Below, one piece after another: positions 32,519 to 40,801 of a stretch of DNA of 64,000 nucleotides. Below the pieces are notes generated by a model, which saw only the letters and a program-made list of their open reading frames with translations, was not told the DNA's origin and made no database searches. Source of the stretch: Labilithrix sp. (GTDB lineage: Bacteria; Myxococcota_A; Polyangia; Polyangiales; Polyangiaceae); NCBI GenBank assembly GCA_019637155.1, contig JAHBWE010000023.1:1-64000 (forward strand), written 5' to 3'. Each line of letters begins with the position of its first letter. The first letter of the stretch is position 1. The translations under genes and the position numbers were made by a program.

Positions 32519-32893
32519 ATGCCGCTCGTCCCGTGTGAGTCGTGCCGCCGCCACGTCCGCGCCGCCGAGGCGTCGTGTCCGTTCTGCAAGACGACGCGCG
32601 CGACGGCGATCGTCGCCGCGATCGCGGGCTCCGCCCTCCTCATCGCGGGCTGCGAGACGTTCAGCCCCGCCAGCAAGTACGGCGGTCCGCCGCCGGGCTA
32701 CGACCCTCCGCGCGCCGACGTGGACGCGGCCGCGGCGGTGGTCGAGCCGACCGCGACCGCCGAGCCGCCGGCGGCGCCCACCGCGACGCCGTCGACGACG
32801 GCGAGCTCGCCGCGCCTGAGCGACACGCCGAACCCCGACAACGATCGCGTCGTCGCGCCGGTCGCGAAGTACGGCGGCCCGCCGCGACGCTGA
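32519..32893 (+). CDS. small zinc-ribbon/membrane protein with two KYGGPP motifs
   Basis: A 124-residue protein. Residues 6-23 are a zinc ribbon (C6-E-S-C9, C20-P-F-C23). Residues 29-45 are a hydrophobic helix ending in a lipobox-like LIAGC45. The rest is a Pro/Ala/Thr-rich tail with an identical KYGGPP hexapeptide at 53-58 and again at 117-122, close to the C-terminus. If Cys45 were lipidated and cleaved, the zinc ribbon would be lost with the signal; more likely the ribbon stays cytoplasmic and the tail is exported. Twelve bases behind a radical SAM/SPASM gene, it could be that enzyme's substrate, with the Tyr-containing motifs as modification sites; this is inference. Confidence 0.75.
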   Translation: MPLVPCESCRRHVRAAEASCPFCKTTRATAIVAAIAGSALLIAGCETFSPASKYGGPPPGYDPPRADVDAAAAVVEPTATAEPPAAPTATPSTTASSPRLSDTPNPDNDRVVAPVAKYGGPPRR

Positions 32894-32913
32894 CCCCGAG
32901 CCTCCGAGGCACC

Positions 32914-33279
32914 TTGGTCACCGAGTACACGCTTCGCCTCCATTCGATTCGCTTCCGGACCAACATGGGCGCGTCGCGCTCCGAGCGGGAGATCCCGCAG
33001 GAGATCGTCGTCGACGTCGAGCTCACGCTGCCGACGAGCGCGCTGCCGAAGCGCGATCTCCGCCGCGACGCGGTGGACTACGGCGTCATCGCCGACCTCG
33101 TCGTGGAGGAGGGCCTCGCGGAGGAGTACCACCTCCTCGAGACGTACGCGGCGAAGCTCGTGAACCGCCTCCTCGCCGAGACCCCCGCGACGCGCGTCAA
33201 GGTCGGCACGACGAAGCTCCGCGTCCCGACCTCCCACTCCGTCGACCGCGCCGTCGTCGAGCTCGTCGCGACGCGCTAG
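32914..33279 (+). CDS. folB: dihydroneopterin aldolase
   Basis: A 121-residue FolB-like protein, the usual length. It catalyses cleavage of dihydroneopterin to 6-hydroxymethyl-dihydropterin in folate synthesis. Matches are SEREIPQEIVVDVEL, DAVDYGVIADLV, HLLETYAAKLVNRLL (with the substrate-binding Glu) and VKVGTTKLRVP near the catalytic Lys region. The TTG at 32914 is preferred because it restores the first beta strand (TEYTLRLHSIRFRTNMGA); ATG 32965 would truncate it. CCGAGG precedes the TTG. It follows the KYGGPP gene by 20 bases. Confidence 0.8.
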   Translation: MVTEYTLRLHSIRFRTNMGASRSEREIPQEIVVDVELTLPTSALPKRDLRRDAVDYGVIADLVVEEGLAEEYHLLETYAAKLVNRLLAETPATRVKVGTTKLRVPTSHSVDRAVVELVATR

Positions 33280-33280
33280 C

Positions 33281-34066
33281 TCACGTCGGGTCGGGCGACT
33301 TCTTCGGTTGCTGGGCGCGCAGCCACGAGAGGGCGTGCAGCATGTGGATGTCGGAGAACATGTGGCCGACCTTCTGCTCGTCGACGCGGTGGACGAAGCC
33401 GCGCGCCGCGAGGGCGCCGCCGAAGGCGCGCGAGTGATTCGCGGTCTGCTTGTCCTCGGTGCAGACGCCGACGTAGACGGGGGCCTTCGGGGCGGGCTCC
33501 TCCGCCGCCGCGTACGCGACGCCCGCGCCGCCGGCGAAGACCGCGTAGCCGTCGAAGCGCGCGCGGCCGCGGAGGACGAGCGAGCTCGTGAAGTACGCGC
33601 CGCTCGAGAAGCCCATCAAGAAGACTTCGTCGTACTTGCCGTTCTTCTTCTCGAGGTACGCGCGCGCCTCGTTCCAGCCGTCGATGAGCGCCTGCTCGTG
33701 CTGCTCCTGCGCCTCTTTGCTGCCGGGCCAGAGGTAGCCGCCGGGCATGAGCGGCGCGCGCGCGAAGACCGCCTCGAACTTGCTCGCCTTCGCCTGCCGC
33801 GTGAGCGCGCGCTCCTGGAGCCACTGCCAGTCGACGTCCTTCGCGATCGCGCCGTGGAGGAACACGACCAGCGTCCGCCGCCCGTCGGCCGGCTGCCCGC
33901 CGTCGATGTGACAGAGCCCGTTCGGCAACGTCGTCGTCCCTTCGCCGCACCACGCGACGGGCCCCGACGGCTTCTTCGCCGCCGCCTTCACCTTCGGCGC
34001 CGCGCCCGCGACGCCACAAACCGTGAGCGCGACCGCGCACACAAGGAGCCCGAGCTTCCTCTCCAT
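33281..34066 (-). CDS. secreted alpha/beta hydrolase
   Basis: A 261-residue protein with a cleavable signal peptide (LLVCAVALTVCGVAGAAP). The alpha/beta-hydrolase core shows an oxyanion segment (TLVVFLHGAI), the nucleophile elbow GFSSG (after KYDEVFLM) and the catalytic His (VGHMFSD). It resembles feruloyl-esterase/phospholipase-type small hydrolases of the periplasm. The substrate is unknown. It converges with folB, one base apart, and is upstream of nothing on its own strand, so it is a single gene. Confidence 0.85.
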   Translation of the reverse strand: MERKLGLLVCAVALTVCGVAGAAPKVKAAAKKPSGPVAWCGEGTTTLPNGLCHIDGGQPADGRRTLVVFLHGAIAKDVDWQWLQERALTRQAKASKFEAVFARAPLMPGGYLWPGSKEAQEQHEQALIDGWNEARAYLEKKNGKYDEVFLMGFSSGAYFTSSLVLRGRARFDGYAVFAGGAGVAYAAAEEPAPKAPVYVGVCTEDKQTANHSRAFGGALAARGFVHRVDEQKVGHMFSDIHMLHALSWLRAQQPKKSPDPT

Positions 34067-34107
34067 GCGGCGGCCGTAACACGATACGGCGCGCGCTGGT
34101 CGGAAAT

Positions 34108-34998
34108 TCAGCCGAACGCGGCGAGCGTGTCGTGGGCTTCGCGGGCGAGGTCTTCGACGATGGCGCCCATCGGCTTTACCTCGTGGATGAGGCCTACGCC
34201 TTGGCCGGCGCTCCAGATGTCCTTCCAGCGCTTCGCGCCTTCGGGGGTGCGGTCCGGGGTGAAGCCGTCGGGCACGGTGCTCTTGATGAAGCTCGCGTGG
34301 ATGCCCGAGACCGCGTCCGTGTACACGATGTCCTCCGGGCCCGACGTGACGACGGCTTGCTTGTACGCGTCGGCCGCGCCGCACTCCGTCGACGCGATGA
34401 AGCGCGTGCCGATGTAGCAGAGCTCCGCGCCGAGGCTCAGGCTCGCCACGACCTGACGGCCGTCGCTGATGCAGCCCGCGGCGAGGATCGGGACCTTCAG
34501 CTCCTCCTTCAGCCACGGGATGAGGACGTACGGCGAGATGCGGCCCGCGTGTCCGCCCGCGCCGGCGGAGACCGCGATGATGCCGTCGACGCCCGCCGCG
34601 ACGGCCTTCTTGCCGTGCGCGAGCGAGATGACGTCGTGGAACACGTGCATCGCGTGCGCGTGCGCCTCCTTCGTGAGCGCGGTCGGGTTGCCGTAGCTGG
34701 TGAGCAGGACCGGGACCTCGAACTCGATGCAGAGCGCCATGTCCGCCGCGACGCGCTCGGGCGCGGTGAGGCCGATCGTGATGTTGATGCCGAAGGCGCG
34801 ATCGGTCTTCTGCCGGATCCACGCGAGGTCCTCGCGGAGCTTCTCCGGCGTGCGCGCGTTGAGCGACGGCATGCAGCCGAGGATCCCGGCCTCTGCGGCC
34901 GCCACGATCATCTCCTTGTTCGAGATGATGAACATGGGCGCAGCGACGAACGGGTACTTGAGGCCGAGCTTCTTGCTCAGCGGGGTCGACAGCTTCAT
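34108..34998 (-). CDS. nitronate monooxygenase-like flavoprotein
   Basis: A 296-residue FMN-dependent TIM-barrel enzyme of the 2-nitropropane dioxygenase family. Evidence: YPFVAAPMFIISNKEMIVAA, the GGH motif with the catalytic His (VSAGAGGHAGR), the FMN phosphate site PILAAGCISDGRQVVASL, and GAELCYIGTRFIASTEC. The usual reaction is oxidation of alkyl nitronates, but many family members act on other substrates. The start ATG 34998 lies eight bases from TAACGT; an earlier in-frame start at 35040 would overlap the divergent gene. Confidence 0.9.
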   Translation of the reverse strand: MKLSTPLSKKLGLKYPFVAAPMFIISNKEMIVAAAEAGILGCMPSLNARTPEKLREDLAWIRQKTDRAFGINITIGLTAPERVAADMALCIEFEVPVLLTSYGNPTALTKEAHAHAMHVFHDVISLAHGKKAVAAGVDGIIAVSAGAGGHAGRISPYVLIPWLKEELKVPILAAGCISDGRQVVASLSLGAELCYIGTRFIASTECGAADAYKQAVVTSGPEDIVYTDAVSGIHASFIKSTVPDGFTPDRTPEGAKRWKDIWSAGQGVGLIHEVKPMGAIVEDLAREAHDTLAAFG

Positions 34999-35006
34999 CG
35001 CGCACG

Positions 35007-35016
35007 ACGTTACACT
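35007..35016. promoter_or_regulatory. back-to-back -10 elements, nitronate monooxygenase / 35027 gene
   Basis: ACGTTACACT carries TAACGT on the minus strand (35012-35007, eight bases before ATG 34998). It carries TACACT on the plus strand (35011-35016, 10 bases before ATG 35027). The two hexamers share the central TA. No Shine-Dalgarno is needed on the minus side; GGAG precedes the plus start. Confidence 0.5.
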
Positions 35017-35026
35017 GGGGCGGAGC

Positions 35027-35713
35027 ATGCCGACGGTCAAAGCGGTGGAGCGGGCGCGCGCGCTCGTCGAACGGAGCGGGATCCTCGTCGTCTACCCGAT
35101 CGACGGACGCCCCGACGTCCCGTCGCTCTGGAGCGCGCTCTACCCCCGCGTGAAGATGGAATGGTCGTGGGACGAGGACGCCGATCCGCGCGTCGCCGAG
35201 GTCTGGCACCTCCGCGAGCGGCTCCAGCGCACGCACGACGTCGCGTACGCGAAGTGGTTCCGCCAGCGCGCGACGTTCTTCTCGCTGCCGGTCTTCACCG
35301 CGCTGCTCGGGCGCATCACGCGGCGGCTCGGCGACGTCCAGCGCGGCCTCCCCGCCGCCGCGGTCGAGATCCTCGAGCTCCTCCGCGAGCGATCGCCGCT
35401 CTCGACGAAGGAGGTCCGCGCCGGCGTCGACCTCCGCGGCAAGGCGAACGAGGCGATGTTCACCCACGCGATGAAGGCGCTCTGGACACGCCTCCTGATC
35501 GTCGGCACCGGCGAGGTCCCCGACGGCGCGTTCCCCTCGCTCTCGTTCGGCGCGACGGAGCTCCTCTTCGAAGACGCGTGGAACGAGCGGCGGGGCGTCC
35601 CGGCCGACGCCGAGGGCGCGCTCGACGCCGCGTTCGCGCGCACGCCCGCGTTCGCGCAGTTCTTCGCGCGCTCGCTCTCAAAGGAGGTCCAGGAACGCGG
35701 CGAGCGCTCGTGA
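35027..35713 (+). CDS. uncharacterised winged-helix-like protein
   Basis: A 228-residue cytoplasmic protein that I do not recognise with certainty. The N-terminal half is helical and aromatic-rich (LYPRVKMEWSWDEDADPRVA; AYAKWFRQRATFFSLPVF). Residues 118-190 look like a winged helix (AAVEILELLRERSPLSTKEV... MKALWTRLLIVGTGEV), and the whole resembles the AlkZ/YcaQ winged-helix style, shorter than those glycosylases. Its 3' end overlaps the 3' end of the convergent dihaem protein gene by 36 bases. Confidence 0.6.
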   Translation: MPTVKAVERARALVERSGILVVYPIDGRPDVPSLWSALYPRVKMEWSWDEDADPRVAEVWHLRERLQRTHDVAYAKWFRQRATFFSLPVFTALLGRITRRLGDVQRGLPAAAVEILELLRERSPLSTKEVRAGVDLRGKANEAMFTHAMKALWTRLLIVGTGEVPDGAFPSLSFGATELLFEDAWNERRGVPADAEGALDAAFARTPAFAQFFARSLSKEVQERGERS

Positions 35714-37588
35714 CTCGTCCGCCGTCAACGACGAGCCGTCGCCGCCGGCGTGCGAGAAGGGCGCGAGCCGCACGAGCTCGAGCGCGGCCGGGATCGTGGG
35801 CGCGCTGCCGTTCGTGAAGTAGGGGCGCTTCTTGTAGAGGCGGCGCAGCGAAGGCACCCGCGCGCCGCGATCGTGGACGTACGGCACGACGCCGGTCTTC
35901 TCGTACGCCTCCGAGCCCCACACGAGCGCGCCGCCCTCGAGGACGAGGCGCTCCCAGCGCTCGAACGCGACGCGCGACGCCGGATCGTCGGCCGACGCGC
36001 GCGCGGCGTGGCATCGCTCGCAGCGATCGCGGAACAGCTCCGCGCCGCGCCGCTCCTCCGCCGTGAACGCGGCGCGGGCGGCGGCGTTCGGGTTCGTGCG
36101 GTGCGAGAACGCCATCAAGAACGACATCAGCGCGACGCGGAGCTCGGCCTGGTCCCAGCGCTTCTTCTCGAGGCGCAGACCCGCGAGCCACGGCACCTCC
36201 TCGACGTCGAGGTCCCAGTGCGGGTCGGTCTTCGACGGCGCGCCGGCGACGCGGAACTCGTTCTCGGCGACGGCGGAGAGATCGGGATCGAGCGCGCGCG
36301 AGAAGTGGGGGCGGTTGTTGAAGAGGCCGACGAGCGGCTTCGTCGTCGCGCGCACGTCGCCGCGGCCGGTGTGGTGCACGCGGCCGTCGACGTAGCCCTC
36401 GAAGTGGCACGTCTCGCACGAGAAGCGGCTCTTCGCGCCGTCGCTGCTGCTCGCGGGCGCCATCAGCCCGGTGAAGAAGAGCGCCTCGCCGAGCCGCTCG
36501 CGCTCCGTCCGCGCGGCCTTCGGCTCGACGTGCACGACGCGGTCCTTCGTCACCCACGCGTCGAGGAGCGGGTTCGCGGCGACGCCGTTCGCCGCGACGG
36601 CGCTCGCGCCCGGCGGGAACGCGAACGACTCCAGCACCGCGCCGTCCTTCGCGCCGAGGCGGAGCGCGCGGTCGCCGCCGTAGCTCGTCACGAGCGCGGT
36701 CGCGCCGTCGAGCGAGAGCGCGATCGCCTTCGGCACGATGAGCCCGTGCTCCGAGACGTTCACCGCGTAGAGCTTCTTCAGCGCGCCGTCCTCGTAGCGC
36801 CAGCCGTACACGAACGAGTCGATCCAGCCGAAGAAGCCCCCGCGTCGATCGAGCGGATGGTCCTCCGCGCCGCCCGCGACGACGACGTCGCCGTGCGCGG
36901 CGAGGCCCCAGATCGGGCCGTCGATCGTCGCCGTGACCGGCGCGCCGGCGACGCGGCCGTCGCGATCGAGCGGGAACCTCGTGACGGCGTGCCCGAGCAC
37001 CGACGCGACGAAGAGGGCGTCCTTCGATCGCGCGAGGCGCGCGGGGCCGCGCGGCACGGGGAAGGTCCGCACCCGCGCCCCGGCGATCTCGACGAGCCGA
37101 TCGTCGCGCTCCTCCACGACGAAGACGGTGCTCTCCGCGGTCGCGACGTCGCGGACGAAGGCGCTCGGGAGCGGGAGATCGGGGAGCGGCTCGAAAGATG
37201 TAGTGTGCACGCGATAGCGCGCCAGCCGCGGCTCGAGCTCGCTCGCGACGAGGACGGTGTCCCCTTGCACCGCGAGGGCGGACGGCGCGCGCGGGGTCGG
37301 GGCGCGCGCGATCTCGGCGAGCGACGCGTCGAGGAGGACGAGCGCGTCGCGGCCGCGCAGGACGCCGGCGCTCTTGCCGTCGCCGAGCGCGACGACGGCG
37401 TACGGATCCGCCCCGAACGCTCGGTCCTGCGCCGGCTGCTCGAGGAACGACGTGGCCTTGCGCTGCTCCTCCTCGAAGGTGCGGAGCGGCGCGAGCGGAT
37501 CGACCGGCACCGCGGTCGGCGCCGGAGGGTTGGTCGATCGAGAGCAGGAGAGGAGCGCCGCGATCGCGAGCGCGCCTCTCGGTTTCAC
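35678..37588 (-). CDS. dihaem cytochrome c peroxidase-like protein with propeller domain
   Basis: A 636-residue exported protein, GTG 37588 overlapping the stop of the small lipoprotein gene. The signal region is GALAIAALLSCS. Residues 60-345 are repeats of a beta-propeller (ALAVQGDTVLVASELEPRLA, ARLARSKDALFVASVLGHAV). Residues 360-636 form a CcpA/MauG-type dihaem domain with two haem c motifs, CETCH and CERCH, and a distant second half (GERRGAELFRDRCERCH then a terminal helix). It may act as a peroxidase or a MauG/MbnH-like oxidase. It neighbours a second propeller protein and an octahaem cytochrome, suggesting a periplasmic electron-transfer group. Confidence 0.85.
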   Translation of the reverse strand: MKPRGALAIAALLSCSRSTNPPAPTAVPVDPLAPLRTFEEEQRKATSFLEQPAQDRAFGADPYAVVALGDGKSAGVLRGRDALVLLDASLAEIARAPTPRAPSALAVQGDTVLVASELEPRLARYRVHTTSFEPLPDLPLPSAFVRDVATAESTVFVVEERDDRLVEIAGARVRTFPVPRGPARLARSKDALFVASVLGHAVTRFPLDRDGRVAGAPVTATIDGPIWGLAAHGDVVVAGGAEDHPLDRRGGFFGWIDSFVYGWRYEDGALKKLYAVNVSEHGLIVPKAIALSLDGATALVTSYGGDRALRLGAKDGAVLESFAFPPGASAVAANGVAANPLLDAWVTKDRVVHVEPKAARTERERLGEALFFTGLMAPASSSDGAKSRFSCETCHFEGYVDGRVHHTGRGDVRATTKPLVGLFNNRPHFSRALDPDLSAVAENEFRVAGAPSKTDPHWDLDVEEVPWLAGLRLEKKRWDQAELRVALMSFLMAFSHRTNPNAAARAAFTAEERRGAELFRDRCERCHAARASADDPASRVAFERWERLVLEGGALVWGSEAYEKTGVVPYVHDRGARVPSLRRLYKKRPYFTNGSAPTIPAALELVRLAPFSHAGGDGSSLTADESRALAAFLDLL

Positions 37589-37746
37589 CAGCCGCCGGCC
37601 TGATCGCCCGACGCGGCGGGCGCGGTCGTCGTCGGCGTCGCGGCGCTCCCCGACGGAGCGGGCGCGGCGGGCTGCGGAGGATCTTTGTCGCAAGCGGCGA
37701 GGAGGGCGACGAGGCCGAGGACCAAGGCGAACGCGGAGATCTTCAT
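37585..37746 (-). CDS. tiny predicted lipoprotein
   Basis: A 53-residue protein: signal (FALVLGLVALLAACDK, +2 Asp), then about 35 residues of Pro/Ala/Ser/Thr. The +2 Asp would retain it in the inner membrane by the classical rule. Its stop overlaps the GTG of the dihaem gene, so it may serve mainly to couple translation. TACCTT lies seven bases before the ATG. Confidence 0.65.
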   Translation of the reverse strand: MKISAFALVLGLVALLAACDKDPPQPAAPAPSGSAATPTTTAPAASGDQAGGW

Positions 37747-37753
37747 GGACCGC

Positions 37754-37759
37754 AAGGTA
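37754..37759 (-). promoter_or_regulatory. -10-like element of tiny lipoprotein / dihaem operon
   Basis: TACCTT on the minus strand ends seven bases before ATG 37746 and fits the leaderless pattern seen at other operon heads in this window. Confidence 0.4.
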
Positions 37760-37804
37760 CACGACGCCCTCGCCGTGGGAAGTCGGCTGCGATACGACGT
37801 CTCG

Positions 37805-38779
37805 ATGCTGCGTGTGCGTTCGGTTTCCTGCGTGGCGATCGCGCTCTCGGCGACCGCCTGCCGGTGTGGGGAGAGCTCGGAGCCCGTCTTCGACGCGAGC
37901 GAGTCGGCGCTCTCCGAGCCCACGTCCGTTCCCCCGCCGCCGCCGAAGCCGAAGCTCGTGAAGACGTGGGAGAAGAAGGTCGGCTTCAAGGCGCCGGAGT
38001 CGGTCCTCCACGACGTCTCGAGCGATCTCTATTTCGTCACGAACGTCGAGGGGAAGCCGCTCGAGCGTGACAACAAGGCGTTCGTCTCGAAGGTGGCGCC
38101 CGAGGCCGACGGCGTGGAGCTGAAGTGGATCGAGGCAGGGAAGAAGGGAGTGACGCTCCACGCGCCGAAGGGCATGGCGCTCTCCGGCGAGACGCTGTTC
38201 GTCGCCGACATCGACACCGTTCGCCTCTTCGATCGGCGGACGGGCGCGCCGGCGGGGGAGGTGAAGGTGCCGGGCGCCACGTCCCTCGACGACGTCGCGG
38301 CCGCCCCCGACGGGCGTGTCTTCGTCTCCGACACCGGAATGAAGGACGACGGCAATGGCGGCGTCGTCGCGGCGGGCACCGACGCGGTCTACGTGATCGG
38401 AAAGGATCGCAAGGTCGACGTGTGGGCGAAGTCGCCGGAGCTCGATCACCCGAACGGGCTCGTGTGGAGCGGCGTGCAGCCGTACGCCGTCAGCTTCGGC
38501 AAGGGCGAGCTGTACGCGGTGGAGAACGGGACGAAGAGCGGACCGCAGAGCGCGCCGGCCGGAATGCTCGACGGCCTCGTCCTCGTGAACAACGACTACT
38601 GGGTCACGAGCTGGGCGGGGAAGGCGGTCTATCGAACGCGGCCCAACCAGCCCTTCGTCGTCATGATCGAGGACGTGAGGTCGCCCGCCGATCTCGGCTA
38701 CGACCGCACGCGCCGGCGCCTCCTCGTCCCGCTCGCGGAGGAGGACGAGCTCCGCGCGTACGAGATCGAGCTGCGGTGA
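37805..38779 (+). CDS. beta-propeller lipoprotein (SMP-30/NHL-like)
   Basis: A 324-residue protein from ATG 37805 with lipobox LSATAC and a Pro-rich linker (SVPPPPPKPK). The mature part is a six-bladed-type propeller resembling SMP-30/gluconolactonase or NHL repeats: LFVADIDTVRLFDRRTG, LDDVAAAPDGRVFVSDTGM, DHPNGLVWSG and DLGYDRTRRRLLVPLAEEDE. Residues DTG and HPNG are typical metal-site loops of SMP-30 folds. Its stop overlaps the octahaem cytochrome start as GTGA, so they are co-translated and may work together. Confidence 0.82.
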   Translation: MLRVRSVSCVAIALSATACRCGESSEPVFDASESALSEPTSVPPPPPKPKLVKTWEKKVGFKAPESVLHDVSSDLYFVTNVEGKPLERDNKAFVSKVAPEADGVELKWIEAGKKGVTLHAPKGMALSGETLFVADIDTVRLFDRRTGAPAGEVKVPGATSLDDVAAAPDGRVFVSDTGMKDDGNGGVVAAGTDAVYVIGKDRKVDVWAKSPELDHPNGLVWSGVQPYAVSFGKGELYAVENGTKSGPQSAPAGMLDGLVLVNNDYWVTSWAGKAVYRTRPNQPFVVMIEDVRSPADLGYDRTRRRLLVPLAEEDELRAYEIELR

Positions 38780-40242
38780 GCCCGCGCAGAGAGCTCGTCG
38801 CGCTCGCGGTCGTGCTCGTCGCGACGGCGTCCGCGGCGGCGAAGCTGCGAAGGGCGGCGCCGCCTCCGCCCGCGGGCGTCCCGGGTCCGGCGCGCACGTT
38901 CGGCTACGTGACGTCGGCGGCGTGCGTCGCGTGCCATCCGTCCGAGCACGCGAGCTTCCGCCGCACGTGGCACCGCACGATGACCCAGGTCGCGACGCCG
39001 GACACGGTGCTCGCGCCGTTCGAGCGCCGCGAGGGCGCGGTGCTCGCGCCCGACGGCGCGCGGATCGTGCTCACGACCGGCGCGCATCGCGAGCAGGCGT
39101 ACTGGACGGCGGGCGATCGTCCGGGCGAGCTCCGCATCGTCCCGTGGGTGTGGCTCCCGCGCGAGCGCGCGCTCGTCCCGCGCCACGACGCGTTCCTGTT
39201 CCCGCCGAACGAGCCGCTGCCCGACGTGCGCTGGGGCGGGAGCTGCATCGCGTGCCACGCGGTGGCGGGCGAGCCTCGTCGCGACGCGGCGAAGGACACG
39301 TGGGACACGCGCGCGGCGGAGCTCGGCGTCGCGTGCGAGGCCTGCCACGGGCCCGGCGCGGAGCACGCGTCGCTCTATCGCGATCCGGTCGCGAGGTACG
39401 CGCGCGGGCGCGATCCGAAGATCGTCCAGCCGAAGAAGCTCGCGCCGGAGCGCGCGAACGCGGTGTGCGGGCAGTGCCACGCCTACGCGTTCCCGCGCGA
39501 CGAAGCGGCGTGGTGGCAAGACGGCTACGCGCGCACGTTCCGCCCCGGCGACACGCTCGCGGCGTCCCGCGCGCTGCTCCGCCCCGACGCGATGAACGGC
39601 GAAGAGGGGGCGCCGGTCATCGACGCGCCGGCCTCCGCGATCTTCTGGCCGGACGGCGACGTCCGCGTCGGAGGTCGCGAGCTCAACGGACTCGTCGGAT
39701 CGCGGTGCAAGGCGGGCTGCCTCGACTGCCACGCGATGCACGCGGGCGATCCGGCGGGGCAGCTCGCGCCGGGCTTCACCTGCCTCGGCTGCCACGACAC
39801 CGAGCGCGCGCGCACGCACTCGCGCCACGGGCCGGAGGTTCTCTGCGTCGATTGCCACATGCCGAAGACGAGCTACGCGCTGCTCGAGGGCGTGCGGTCC
39901 CATCGCATCGCGATCCCGCGCGCGGAGCACGACGACCTGAAGCCGAGCGCGTGCGACCTCTGTCACCTCGACAGGAACGACGCCTACGGCGTCCGCGCGG
40001 GCATCGCCGGCGACGCCGGCGTCCGCGCGCTCGTCGCCGACGCGCTCGCCCGCTTCCCCGCTCCCCGCTTCGCGGTCCCGCTCCTCGACGCGATGAAGGA
40101 GGACCCGTACGCCGCGGTCCGCTTCATCGCCGCGCGCTCACGAAGACGCTTCGGCGACATCGCCACGCCCCCGCTCGACCCCGCCCTCGTGCGCTCGCTC
40201 CTTGCCGCCCGCGACGATCGCGCGATAACGATCGCGGAATGA
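38776..40242 (+). CDS. octahaem cytochrome c
   Basis: A 488-residue exported cytochrome starting at GTG 38776. An uncleaved or weak signal (LVALAVVLVATASAA) opens it. Eight CxxCH motifs are visible in order: CVACH, CIACH, CEACH, CGQCH, CLDCH, CLGCH, CVDCH and CDLCH, so eight c-type haems are expected. The last two sit in a segment (VLCVDCHMPKTSYA... DDLKPSACDLCHLDRN) typical of multihaem cytochromes with TPR-like tails. It would carry electrons in the periplasm or act as a nitrite- or hydroxylamine-type redox enzyme; the sequence does not decide. Its 3' end carries one copy of a 27-base repeat. Confidence 0.92.
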   Translation: MSPRRELVALAVVLVATASAAAKLRRAAPPPPAGVPGPARTFGYVTSAACVACHPSEHASFRRTWHRTMTQVATPDTVLAPFERREGAVLAPDGARIVLTTGAHREQAYWTAGDRPGELRIVPWVWLPRERALVPRHDAFLFPPNEPLPDVRWGGSCIACHAVAGEPRRDAAKDTWDTRAAELGVACEACHGPGAEHASLYRDPVARYARGRDPKIVQPKKLAPERANAVCGQCHAYAFPRDEAAWWQDGYARTFRPGDTLAASRALLRPDAMNGEEGAPVIDAPASAIFWPDGDVRVGGRELNGLVGSRCKAGCLDCHAMHAGDPAGQLAPGFTCLGCHDTERARTHSRHGPEVLCVDCHMPKTSYALLEGVRSHRIAIPRAEHDDLKPSACDLCHLDRNDAYGVRAGIAGDAGVRALVADALARFPAPRFAVPLLDAMKEDPYAAVRFIAARSRRRFGDIATPPLDPALVRSLLAARDDRAITIAE

Positions 40243-40373
40243 GCGCGCCGCAGCATCGGGAAGCGGAGGGTGGGCGCGTTGCGTCTCGCGCGCTGCAGCC
40301 TTGGGAAGGGGAGGCGGGCACGTGAGCGGTGGGCCCGCGGCGCCTCGCGCGCCGCAGCATCGGGAAGCGGAGG
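40243..40373. repeat. 27-base direct repeat, two copies 104 bases apart
   Basis: GCGCGCCGCAGCATCGGGAA plus seven further bases occur at 40243-40269 and identically at 40347-40373. A degraded third copy (CGCGCTGCAGCCTTGGGAAG) begins near 40290. The first copy starts right after the cytochrome stop codon; the second lies within the N-terminal codons of the next gene. Confidence 0.85.
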
Positions 40374-40801
40374 CGGCGCGGATCGAGGTGCGGCACCTCC
40401 GTGCGGGCTGGTGGGGGCTCGCGCTCTTCGTAGTCGGCGGGCTCGGGCTGGAGGTGCTGCATGCGGTGAAGGCGCCGTTCTATCTCGACGCGGGGCAGGA
40501 GACGACGCGGCTCCTCCTCCGGCTCGCGCACGCGCACGGGACCGGGCTCTCGCTCCTGCAGATCGCGTTCGCGCTCACCGCGCGGGCGTGGCCGGCGACG
40601 GCGACGAGGCTCGCGTCGGTCGCGTTCCTGGCCGCGTACGTGCTCCTCCCCGGCGGCTTCTTCCTCGGCGCGCTCGGGGCGTCGCGCGGCGATCCCGGGC
40701 TCGGCGTCGTCCTCGTCCCCGCCGGCGCGGTCGCGCTCCTCGTCGCCGTCGGCTCGGTTTCTCGTCGGATCCGTGATCCTTCCGCCGAAGAAGCGGAGTA
40801 G
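40322..40801 (+). CDS. small membrane protein, unknown
   Basis: A 159-residue protein assigned from GTG 40322. The first 30 residues derive partly from the 27-base repeat and may be nonfunctional, so the true start could be later. Four membrane helices follow (LALFVVGGLGLEVLHAV, LLQIAFALTARAW, LASVAFLAAYVLLPGGFFLG, VVLVPAGAVALLVAVG). A conserved-looking His/Tyr loop (HAVKAPFYLDAGQETTR) lies after helix 1, a pattern seen in membrane proteins near haem systems. It follows the octahaem cytochrome by 79 bases and may interact with it; this is inference. Confidence 0.6.
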   Translation: MSGGPAAPRAPQHREAEAARIEVRHLRAGWWGLALFVVGGLGLEVLHAVKAPFYLDAGQETTRLLLRLAHAHGTGLSLLQIAFALTARAWPATATRLASVAFLAAYVLLPGGFFLGALGASRGDPGLGVVLVPAGAVALLVAVGSVSRRIRDPSAEEAE

